Assembly (NCBI GenBank): GCA_028023455.1
Contig: JAQFVV010006628.1
Location: forward strand, 186,001 to 250,000
DNA length: 64,000 nt
Reading direction: 5' to 3'
From: Epiperipatus broadwayi
Lineage: Eukaryota; Onychophora; Udeonychophora; Euonychophora; Peripatidae
Shown in pieces: positions 50,074 to 59,401 of this stretch. A program made the position numbers and the translations under genes. Below the pieces are notes generated by a model. It was not told where the DNA came from. It saw only the letters and a list, made by a program, of their open reading frames with translations, and ran no database searches. Each line of letters starts with the position of its first letter. The first letter of the stretch is position 1.

Positions 50074-52470
50074 GTAATTTCATATACTTATCTATGAGGT
50101 TCCTCCTGATTTCTCCACTTTTTCCTCAGAGCAAAGTTGATTAGTGGTTTCCATACATTATGTATAGTCACACTAGGTTGGCTTATGGGATTTTTTGCCA
50201 TTGTCATGTGAGGAGCTTCTTTAAATTTTCTTCTTTGTACCTTTTCTTCTTTATCCAATATATTGTTGTATTTTCCCAATCGAACGTATGTTCATTGGTC
50301 CATACATGGTCTGCTACCTTAGACACATCTGTTTTCTCTCTTCTAATCATCAGTTTATGTTCTTGCAAGCACTTTTGAATGGGACGGCTGGTCTCACCAA
50401 TATATGTTGTTCCACATTCACATGGTATTTCATAGATGCAGTTTTTTCTTTGCAGCATTTCAAGTTCAGGCTTTGTAGATGTTAGAATTCCTCGTAGTGT
50501 GGTATAGCTCTGGAAAGCTGTTCTTATGTTATACTGATTGCAGATTTTCCCTAATTTGTCTGCTATTTTTGGAATGTATGGATACACTACAGTACCAATA
50601 ATTGTCTTTTCTCTTGATGGTTCTTTTTGTTGTCTATTTAATGTTTCCTTAATGACAGCTGATGGATAACCATTTTTCTTAAGAGTTTGTTCTATATAGA
50701 TCTTTTTTTTCCAAATCGCCAGTTTCTGAACAAACTTCTTTTGCTCTGTTCCACAGTGATAGTATAACTCCATGTTTTGTGTTTCTTGTGTGATTAGATG
50801 TATAGGCTAGGTATTTTCCTGTATGTGTAGGTTTTCAGTAAACTGTAGTTTTTATTTTGCCATGAGGGAGTCTTGTCACAAGAACATCTAAGAATGCCAA
50901 TTTTTGTTCTTGTTCTGGTTCTATTGTGAATTTAATTGAAGGGGATATGTTCTTGATGTGTGGCCAGAAAGTTTGTAGCAAAGCTTCACCAAGTGGCCAT
51001 ACAACAAATGTATCATCCACATAGTGAAGCCAAACTTTAGGTGGATAATGAGTAGTTTTTGTGGTTGTGGTTTCAAGTTCTTCCATGTAAATATTGCTAA
51101 TCAGGGGAGACAATGGTGAGCCCATTGCCATTCCTTGATTTTGTTGGAAGAATTCTGTGTTATATTGAAAGTAGGTTGTTCTTATACAGAATGTTAATAG
51201 TTCCATTATGCTATCAATAGGAAGAGCTGTTCTGGTTTGTAAACTATTATCACCATTTAATCTTTTTTTTACAATAGGCAATGCTTCTTCACATGGTACA
51301 TTTGTGAATAAACTTTCCACATCAAAGCTTACCAGTAAGTCAGTTCTTTCAATTTTCATGTTCTTGATTAATTCTACAAAGTGTCTAGAATCCCTGACAA
51401 ATGATTGGGTCTTGCATGCAAAGGACTTAGAACTATGAGAAGAAATCTTGCCAAATTCTGGCAAGGTGAATCTCTAGAACTAACAATAGGTTGTAATGGA
51501 ACATGATCCTTATGGATTTTAGGTAGACCATAAAGATGAGGAATTTTGCTGAAATATGATATTATTTTACTCTTTTCTGAATCTGTGAAGTACTTGCAAT
51601 GCTTTCTGAGTAATGCTTGTAATTTTGTTTCCGTACTTGGTATCGGATCTTTTGCCACTTTTCTATATTGGCCTGCTGTGAGGAGTTCTTGTATTTTGTT
51701 GTCGTAATCAGTTGTATCCATTACAACTGTTGCATTGCCTTTGTCAGCAGGGAGAATAATTATAGATTTATATGCTTTAAGAGATTTAATTGCTTTCCTC
51801 TCCCCATAGAATATGTTTGACTGCAATTTTTGTTGCTTGTCAAGTGTTCTTTTTATTCTCCAACGTAATTCTGCTGCTTCTTCTAAAGGCAATTTTTAAG
51901 TGACTTCCTCAGTGGCTGCCATTATATCTAGTAAGGGGATATTAGATGGTGTTATAGCAAAGTTTAATCCTCTTTCAAGAACAGAAGTTTCAGTATCTGT
52001 TAGATGTTTAGAACTTAGATTTTTAACAGATGAAGCTGTTACGTTGCTTGGTGCATTATAAATTTTGATATGCCCATGTAGGTTAACAAGTTTCTTCTTA
52101 TGACATTCTTTTATTTTTCCATGTAATATAGAATATGATCTTCTTACTGCTTGAAAAACTCTCATGTAGTCATCATCAGTAAGTTTATTTTTTAGAAGAC
52201 ATTCTACATTATTAATTGAATGCATTGTTTGATACTTAGAAAACCTTTGAGCATTTATTCTTTCTCTTAATAGAGCTTCACTTGCTCTCTGAGTAATTTT
52301 CTCAGCTCTCTGAGAGTGAATTGGAGGTTTTAGTTGCAGACCTTTAGGAATTATGCCTTCCGATTTACATTTACATAAGAAAGTTAAATGATTTTCTACT
52401 TTGGCCAGCTTTAGACAAACTTTTTCATAATGTCTAAAGTTTGATATAGTATCGGGTCCATACCGAATAC
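50074..52470 (-). pseudogene. P1 Penelope-like polyprotein: RT plus GIY-YIG endonuclease, near full length
   Basis: Minus strand. The N-terminal region (52470-51896) contains KCKSEGIIPKGLQLK, then an in-frame stop at about 51896, then SIIILPADKGNATVVM and YGLPKIHKDHVPLQPIVSS (51374-51892). After a frameshift near 51400 come motif A SFDVESLFTNVPCEEAL, motif B QGMAMGSPLSPLISN, motif C HYVDDTFVVW and FLDVLVTRLPHGKIKTTVY (50835-51464). A stop and frame change near 50800 lead to the linker and GIY-YIG domain (50204-50773: CIYEIPCECGTTYIGETSRP, then KCLQEHK and DHVWTNEHTFDW). A further frameshift near 50265 leads to the C-terminus (50088-50279). About four lesions, so it is dead but young. Order and motifs match PLEs of the Penelope/Neptune type. 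Confidence 0.92.
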
Positions 52471-52499
52471 TTAGTGTTTTTCTGAAGGTTTGTGATGAT

Positions 52500-53153
52500 A
52501 TAAAAACAACCTACTTTCAATATAACACAGAATTCTTCCAACAAAATCAAGGAATGGCTATGAGCTCACCATTGTCTCCCCTGATTAGCAATATTTACAT
52601 GGAAGAACTTGAAACCACAGCCATAAAAACTACTCCTTATCCACCTAAAGTTTGGTTTCGCAATGTGGATGATACATTTGTTGTATGGCCACATGGTGAA
52701 GCTTTGCTACAAACTTTCTGGACACACATCAAGAACATATCCCCTTCAATTAAATTCACAATGGAACCAGAACAAGAACAAAAATTGGCATTCTTAGATG
52801 TTCTTGTGACAAGACTCCCTCATGGCAAAATCAAAACTACAGTTTACCGAAAACCTACATATACAGGAAAATACCTAGCCTATACATCTAATCGCACAAG
52901 AAACATAAAACATAATCACTGTGGAACAGAGCAAAAGAAGTTTGTTCAGAAACTGGCGATTTGGAAAAAGAAAATATCTATATAGAACAAACTCTTAAGA
53001 AAAATGGTTATCCATCAGCTGTTATTAAGGAAACATTAAATAGACAACAAAAAGAAACATCAAGAGAAAAGACAATTATTGGTACTGTAGTGTATCCATA
53101 CATTCCAAAAATAGCAGACAAATTAGGGAAAATCTGCAAACAGTATAACATAA
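52500..53153 (+). pseudogene. P1 right arm, first part: RT motifs B, C and linker
   Basis: Begins inside the RT (AAACAACCTACTTTCAATAT) and reads MAMSSPLSPLISNIYMEELE, FRNVDDTFVVW and FLDVLVTRLPHGKIKTTVYR, then the linker to NQYNI-type residues. Differs from the left arm by scattered substitutions (for example motif C HYVDD to RNVDD). Its sequence resumes at 56001 after a 2846-bp insert. Confidence 0.9.
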
Positions 53154-53940
53154 TGAAGCAGATGATCTGATGCTCAGATCCTGCTTCACAGCCCACATCC
53201 AATCTCCTACCACCTAACCGTATTCAAACTTGTCCTTATGCATGTATACACATAACTAATAATATATTTCCTTACCCAATAGTATAAAATAATGTAAACG
53301 TATGTGTCTTAATTTAATATTTAATCTAATAATAATATTCTCATGTGTATGCGGGTGTAAATAATAAATATATATGTATATTTTAGCATAGGAGATTGTG
53401 ATTGAATTAATAGTATATTATATATATATATAAGATATTATATATGATACTTATTATATTTTTCATATATAAGTTTGTAACCAGAAATGATGCAATCTTG
53501 TTAGTAAGTCTCTTGAAAAACAATAACCCGGAAGACCCTTTAGATTAAAATAGAAGATTACAAATTGGTAATAATAAAATAAACCCATTAGTGGAAATTG
53601 TCCATGCTAGCTTGTTTTAAAATCATAAGATTCATTTTAAAACAATCGTTCGAGAAACTGATAACAAACTTGCATTGTTTCAAACATCTTACCAGATAAG
53701 AGTATCCGGCCAAACGATTCCAAATGAAATCTAAGTGCTTAAACCGCCTCAGGTCCAGCAGTAGTTGCCTAGTTACAAATTCAAATTAAAAGTATAAATA
53801 CTGCTGGATTTGAATCCACAAAGGGAGATCATTAAATAGCCATGCTGCTCAACATAATCCACGCCCGATGTAATTTTCACGCAATGTGTTGTGAGTAGTA
53901 AGTTTCACCTTGTCCCTCCGTTCTAACATGCTGATCCCAG

Positions 53941-54088
53941 GAATGAAGCTTCCATACTCCATGCTACTGAACTTTACATATGTCTTTCAAAGGAAGTGAA
54001 GTGCTATCTCAAATCATCCCGCTACCCTAGATCTAGTGACAATACCGATGGACTGATTCCTAGTGAAATGCTTTTCTCAATCATCAAG
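53941..54088 (+). other. Exon-like segment (49 codons) inside the 2.85-kb insert
   Basis: A frame open from 53927 to 54109, bounded by an acceptor-like site (branch-like CTAAC at 53923-53927, then GATCCCAG up to 53940) and a donor-like AAG|GTAAAG at 54088. Codons give ILHATELYICLSKEVKCYLK followed by a segment with SSRYPRSSDNTDG and EMLFSIIK. Composition is protein-like and G+C is higher than the surroundings. I do not recognise the protein. It could be a captured or decayed host exon, or chance. Confidence 0.35.
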
Positions 54089-54889
54089 GTAAAGAACTCA
54101 GACTGCTTATAATTCCTAAAATCCTGCCTTCTATGTAATGTGTATATTTTAAACTATATCTTTTAAATGTCTTCAAATATATATATAACTCTATATAACT
54201 ATCTATGCTAAGCCTCTTATAAAATGTTTTTCTTTTATTTTATTTAAAAGCGGCCAATAATTTTTATTAATATTTTTATGTATTTATATTTTAAAGTTAA
54301 TGCCAATAATATTCTAAAATTGCCAGCATATAACTTATTTTGTTTTCCCCACCCATCATTTACTGGGTAAATAATTTATAATTGATAAAAACAAGTCTTA
54401 TTCGGCTTGCCCAGATGCTCGCGATTTTAGAGAAAGAAATTAATTATATTGTTCATGTTTACTGTTGAAAAACAGATTTGACATCTGTTTTCCCCATTCT
54501 CCTTCCTAAATAATGCGCTATCTTTTATCTTTCAACTATATTATATATGTAAATTTCATCTTAGCTATTATGACCACCCTTTTTTATTTTGCAATCAATT
54601 AATGTATTTCCACAAGGGCATAAATCAACCAAAATTGAGATTTAATGTGTAAAACGTAATGAATAATATTAAGTAATATAATGTAAAGGGGGGGGGACCT
54701 TAACCTTTTATTTTATGTTTATATGTATAATTATTATCCCTGTTTGCTTAAAGTGAAGCCATGTCATTACGCTGAATAGTTCATCATTCGTGGGCAATAA
54801 ATACGTCCCAATAATCTTTAATTTCAGAAGTATATTTATGTTTTATTATTAAGCGTTTCATGCATAAAGGCCATTTTGTTTTATATATA

Positions 54890-55190
54890 TATATGTTCAT
54901 GCTTCTTTCTCACATGGAGGTCATCGCACAGTTGATCCCCATCGTTGTTCTCACTGTCCTTAAACCAGGCTGTAAAAATCACCTGGGGGACATCCACGGT
55001 CTTACGAGCATGCTTTATACGGGGATCGCTCTGGAAAAACCAGCCCGATAATGACATAGCCAGCCACCCTTCATCTCAATACTGACCCTGCCTATGTTGC
55101 AGAGGAAATCGGTGAACTTCGTTCTCAGAATTCGTGAAGCACACTCCAGGATCCATAAATGGACCGACCCAATCAGCCACCATGCACGCT
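54890..55190 (-). pseudogene. Decayed coding-like patch, unknown family
   Basis: A minus-strand frame with one stop in about 95 codons includes WVGPFMDPGVCFTNSENEVH and, after the stop, DEGWLAMSLSGWFFQSDPR and VPQVIFTAWFKDSENNDGDQ. The opposite strand also has a 63-codon frame (54860-55051) rich in hydrophobic residues. Which strand was coding is unclear. The patch has clearly higher G+C than its flanks. Confidence 0.3.
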
Positions 55191-56000
55191 AAACTTTTCC
55201 CTTATCTTATCATTCACCCAGAAGTATTCATAAGCCGTAATGAAATGATTTATTTAAACAAACATATGTCCCTTATTTTAATATAAGTATTAATACGATA
55301 AATTTAGTATCGTTTGTGTAAATTGTTCATTACCCATCCCGCGCATTAATTATCTAAAATTCCCAGTTAACTGTCATATTAAATGTAATCAAATATTATC
55401 TGTGTTAAAATTATTGTTTGAAGTAATCAAATGCTCTTTTCATTTCTGGGGGTGTGATAGCATTCTAATAATCTATTCTAATAGCGCTAATTTATTCAAA
55501 CACATACATATATTATTGGCATAGCCGCAATTATCATGTTATTGTATAAAATTATTCAAATAAGTATCTATAATAATCCTGAGGCTCATGTCGGCTAAAT
55601 GACCTGACATAATTATTATTAATAAATCGTAAATATATATACATCAAACTTGAATCAGTGCTTTCTTTAGTTAAGATAAATATTAAGTTATTTCTTAAGC
55701 TTAAATATGACTAGATGATCTCCGCTCTACATATAATTAACATGCTCATTATTAAGTTATTCTATCATGAGTTAGCCTTGAGTCTTTTGTGTCTCCGATG
55801 ATCGATGCCGGCGGATGAGAAGTGGATTAATCGATGTCATCGGGATTGTTGCTCATAATGTTATAGATCTGGGGAATAGGCAAATAGGGCAGAATTCATG
55901 AGTGCTCCTGACCTGTGTATCTTGCGCATGATTGGATTTGAGGTACTTTTGCCTAGATGCTAGATCTTGTTAGGTGAACATAAAAATCTGTCTGGCACAA

Positions 56001-56440
56001 TAAGAACAGCTTTCCAGAGCCATACCACACTATGAGGAATTCTAACATCTACAAAGCCTAAACTTGAAATGCTGCAAAGAAAAAACTGCATCTATGAAAT
56101 ATCATGTGAATGTGGAAGAACATATATTGGTGAGACCAGCCGTCCCATTCAAAAGTGCTTGCAAGAACATAAACTGATGATTAGAAGAGAGAAAACAGAT
56201 GTGTCTAAGGTAGCAGACCATGTATGGACCAATGAACATACGTTCGATTGGGAAAATACAAAAATATTGGATAAAGAAGAAAAGATACAAAGAATAAAAT
56301 TTAAAGAAGCTGCTCACATGACAATGGCAAAAAATCCCATAAGCCAACCTAGTGTGACTATACATAATGTATGGAAACCACTAATCAACTTTGCTCTGAG
56401 GAAAAAGTGGAGAAATCAGGAGGAACCTCATAGATAAGTA
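56001..56440 (+). pseudogene. P1 right arm, second part: GIY-YIG endonuclease and C-terminus
   Basis: Resumes at AAGAACAGCTTTCCAGAG, exactly where the first part stopped. Reads CIYEISCECGRTYIGETSRP, KCLQEHKLMIRREKTD, DHVWTNEHTFDWENTKILDK, then a basic C-terminus ending RKKWRNQEEPHR and a stop (open 56069-56437). The GIY-YIG signature, the conserved Arg after the YIG block and the EH pair are all present, so this domain is intact in sequence although its reverse transcriptase partner is not. Confidence 0.9.
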
Positions 56441-56468
56441 TATGAAATTACTACATACTGTTGCCTTT

Positions 56469-56551
56469 GGCAGGATGGCTCAGTTGGTTAGAGTGTTACC
56501 TTAAATTTCAATAATCAAAAATCTAAGGACCCAGGTTCGAATTCCATGCTA
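56469..56551 (+). promoter_or_regulatory. tRNA-like module in the P1 tail, right arm
   Basis: A box TGGCTCAGTTGG at 56476-56487. The B box GGTTCGAATTCC at 56534-56545 has one extra T relative to the left arm. It lies about 30 bp after the GIY-YIG stop codon and about 30 bp before the hammerhead-like core. Confidence 0.75.
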
Positions 56552-56579
56552 GTACTGTCACTGGTCAGGCCAGCAACAC

Positions 56580-56617
56580 CTGAAGAAGATGGGAGAAAAA
56601 TACCTCTCGAAACATTG
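56580..56617 (+). ncRNA. Hammerhead-like core in the P1 tail (right arm)
   Basis: CTGAAGA at 56580-56586 and GAAAC at 56609-56613. Stem II is weakened (AGATGG against ACCTCT). Same layout as in the left arm. Confidence 0.55.
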
Positions 56618-57085
56618 TGCACATACTAACCTGTTTGCTGTGATATTACTAACAGTTAGTGCATATACTAGCCTGTTTGCTGTGATATTATTAACATTTG
56701 TTTGCTGTGATATTACTAACAGATGGTGCATATACTAACCTGTTTGCTGTGATATTACTAACAGTTGAATGCGTTTGGAATATTTATCTAAAATTAAACT
56801 TTTCTAAAGACATTCAACACACATATTAGATGATGGAAATAGTCCAATATAAAAATACAGCTAGAACACCATCATCACAAACCTTCAGAAAAACACAAAG
56901 ATAATAGGTTTGTAATTTTAAAAGAATATGAGTATAATAAGAAAATGAATGAAGACATAGTAAAACAAGGATATGCAAAAATGTATAAACATCCTGGAAA
57001 TAAACGAAAAAAAAAGTATAAAGTAATATTGAATTATATGAAGGAGAAGAAATTGATTAATAGTAAAGAATATAGATGGTTATAT

Positions 57086-57146
57086 ATATGTATGCACAGA
57101 AGCCGTTCGATATAACCAACGGCTTTTGTGCATACATATATATTTG
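57086..57146. repeat. Near-perfect 26-bp-arm hairpin inside P2
   Basis: ATATATATGTATGCACAGAA and GCCGTT pair, with one mismatch, with AACGGC and TTTTGTGCATACATATATAT around a 10-base loop. It interrupts the PLE block between EYRWLY and KTHKE. With TATATA on both sides it could be a tiny MITE with TA duplication. Confidence 0.7.
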
Positions 57147-59025
57147 TCAAAATAAAAACACACAAAGAAGATATGACTGCAAGAGTAATTGTAAATTTTG
57201 ACAATCATATTCTTAAAAATTTTGACAATCATATTCTTAAGAATTTATGTAAAATAATATATAAAAAAAATAGTAGACGTAATTGGATATGGTATGTATA
57301 GTATTAAAAATTCAGAAGAAATTGTTATGGAATTAAATAATATTAAATTAAATAGGAATAGTTTGATTGCTTTATTAGATGTAGAAAAAATGTATCAAAG
57401 TGTTCCAAGAGATGAAAGTATAAAGTTAGTTATAAGTATGTTAAAAAAAAGTGTAAGAATATGTAAAAAATGGATATACACTATTAAGGAAGCATTGATG
57501 ATAATAAGTAATAGTTTGTATTTTAAATATAAAGATAGGTTTTGGAATATAAAAAAGGATGGGTTATGAGCTGTTCAATAAGTGGGTTATTATCATTGAT
57601 GTTTATAAATAATTTGAAAGAAAAAATAGTAGGAAAATATATAAAAAATAAAAAAATAATTAAATATTATAGATATGTGGATGATATAATTGTTGTTGGA
57701 AATAGTAGGAGTATATTAAAAATATTTAATGAATTGAATGATAATATATATAAAATTAAGTTTACAATGAAGAAGGAAAAGAAAGGTTTAAAATAGTTGG
57801 ATATTTATTTGAATAGAAATAAGGAAAATGAAATAGAGGTGAAACAGTATATTAAAGATGTTGAAATTAGAGAAATAATTTATCCTAGTTCATACCAACC
57901 TTGGTCACAAAAAGTTCAGTTTTAAAGGGGTTTAAAATAAAAAATGATAAGACTTACAATAAATAAAACGGAATCTATTGAACAAAAAATGAATATAGAA
58001 AAAAATTATGTGAAGATGGGGTATAATAAAAAAGGTATTAGAAAAGTTTTGAACAGTAAGAGTAAAGGTGAAGTAAAATATGGGGAAGGAAAGAAGGAAA
58101 ATAAAAATAAAGATGGAAGGTTCAATAATAAATGGATATTAATACCTTATTATAAAGGTGTATATAAGATTTTTTAAAAAGGGAGGTTGAATGAGCATAT
58201 AAGAATTGCTTGGAAGAATAGTAAATCATTGGAAAAATGAATATCAAATGTGAAGAGAGAGAATGATAAAGAAAGTAAAATAGGATTAGTATATAAAATA
58301 ATTTGTAGGAGTTGTAGTAAAATATATATAGGGCAAATGGGGAAAACAGCAATAGAAAGGGGAAAAGAGCATAATAGAGCTATTGAAAGGAAGGACATGA
58401 ATTCAGGACCATATGTTCATTATTTGAATACTGGTCATAGAATGAGATGTATTGAAGATATGGAAGTTATAAAATATATTAAAGATTATAATAGAAGGAA
58501 ATACTATGAGACAGTATATATTCAAGAGAATATGAGTAAATGTGTTAATTTAGTTCAAGGACCTGCAAAGTTGAGTAGTAAATGGGCATTGAAGGATAAC
58601 TGGAAAATTTAATATATGGTTGATTTGTTTTTTTGTTGTTGTTTTTTTAAATTAATATATATGATATATGTAAATAATTAGTTAATATAAATAATTGTTA
58701 ATTATAGATAGATAAGGTTATATTTGAAGATATGATTAGTAGAAATATATGAGAAATGATATATAATTTAGTGTATAAAGTATGTGTATATAATTTTATG
58801 GTGTATAATATATGTATATAATTATTGAATTGTATTTAATGTAATTTTATTTATTGTATAAATATAATATGTATATAAAATTAAAAAAATTGGGGGGAGG
58901 GGGAAGTATATGTATATATATATGTAAATAGGTTATGTGATTATGTAAAATGATTATATAAAATGAACATTAGAGGCAATATTGATAGATATAAGGATCA
59001 TGTGATTATATTAGAAAAGTGTATT

Positions 59026-59056
59026 TTGAAAAAGCCCTAATATAGGGCGAAACCGG
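59026..59056 (+). ncRNA. Decayed hammerhead-like motif at the P2 3' end
   Basis: Stem II GCCCT/AGGGC (59034-59048) with loop AATAT is followed directly by GAAAC and the self-complementary ACCGGT. The upstream box reads TTGAAAA where CTGANGA is expected, two changes that would inactivate it. A self-complementary stem III is what dimeric hammerheads use. Confidence 0.5.
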
Positions 59057-59401
59057 TTCAATAAAAAAAATAATTTTTATATAGTTGTTTTATTTCAATT
59101 GTGTTGAACTATTGTTAGTAACTTTATATGAATGCTCTTAACAATTTAAAAATGTTTGCACTAGAAGTCACTGGGAAATCTTTGTTTCCTATTTTTTTTT
59201 AAAAAAATTTCGAAAAAACTGATTTTACAAAAAAAAATCATAAAAACATGTATAAATGATATTTCAATTTTTTTTAATGAATTAGGTATTTATAAGATGT
59301 TAAAACATAGGCATGCATGCTCTTTTTCTGTTATATTTACTCAAAGACAAATTCATTTAGATTTCTGAAGTTGCAAATGACAAGCAAAAATATAAGAATT
59401 T

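Larger units (their letters stand above)
53154..55999. mobile_element. 2.85-kb insert of unknown type, terminal hairpin, possible 4-bp TSD
   Basis: P1 sequence is continuous if this block is removed. It is flanked by ATAA at 53150-53153 and 56000-56003. Its left end is a near-perfect 35-bp hairpin (53154-53188: TGAAGCAG and GATCTGA mirrored by TCAGATC and CTGCTTCA). The right end is TCTGGCACA. The block starts TG and ends CA, but no long terminal repeats or matching inverted termini were found. G+C is visibly higher than around it at 53480-54120 and 54890-55200. It contains an exon-like frame and a decayed coding-like patch. It matches no other repeat in the window. It could be a DNA transposon with captured host sequence, or a lone LTR-type remnant. 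Confidence 0.7.
49665..56896. mobile_element. Composite P1 Penelope-like insertion: two inverted arms with 11-bp TSD
   Basis: The left arm (49665-52499) is a nearly full-length P1 on the minus strand. The right arm (52500-56896) is a 5'-truncated P1 on the plus strand, itself split by a 2.85-kb insert. The outer ends are flanked by AAAGGTAATAG (49654-49664) and AAAGATAATAG (56897-56907). Removing one duplication restores the P2 reading frame, so both arms arrived in one event. The P1 end signature (ATCATCACAAACCTTCAG) occurs at the right outer end and at the internal arm junction (about 52480-52499). Confidence 0.88.
49289..59090 (+). mobile_element. Penelope-like element P2, with inverted tail, interrupted by P1 composite
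   Basis: 49289-49505 is the P2 tail on the minus strand, equivalent to 58885-59040. The plus-strand element follows: an N-terminal piece near 49510-49653, then, across the P1 insertion, a block ITCEDKGNRFVILKEYEY (the PLE DKGN motif), PKTHKE-like residues near 57160, motif A ALLDVEKMYQSVP (57294-57569), motif B SCSISGLLSLMFINNL and motif C YRYVDDIIVV (57542-57796), a C-terminal linker (57944-58177) and a GIY-YIG domain, GLVYKIICRSCSKIYIGQMG (58250-58612). The end has poly-purine, a tail and a hammerhead-like segment. The reading frame needs several corrections, so it is a pseudogene. Confidence 0.85.

Noticed and set aside
53154-55999. The 2.85-kb insert as an LTR retrotransposon or Helitron
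   Set aside because: No long terminal repeats, primer site or polymerase were found, and the ends do not read TC...CTRR between A and T. Left unclassified.
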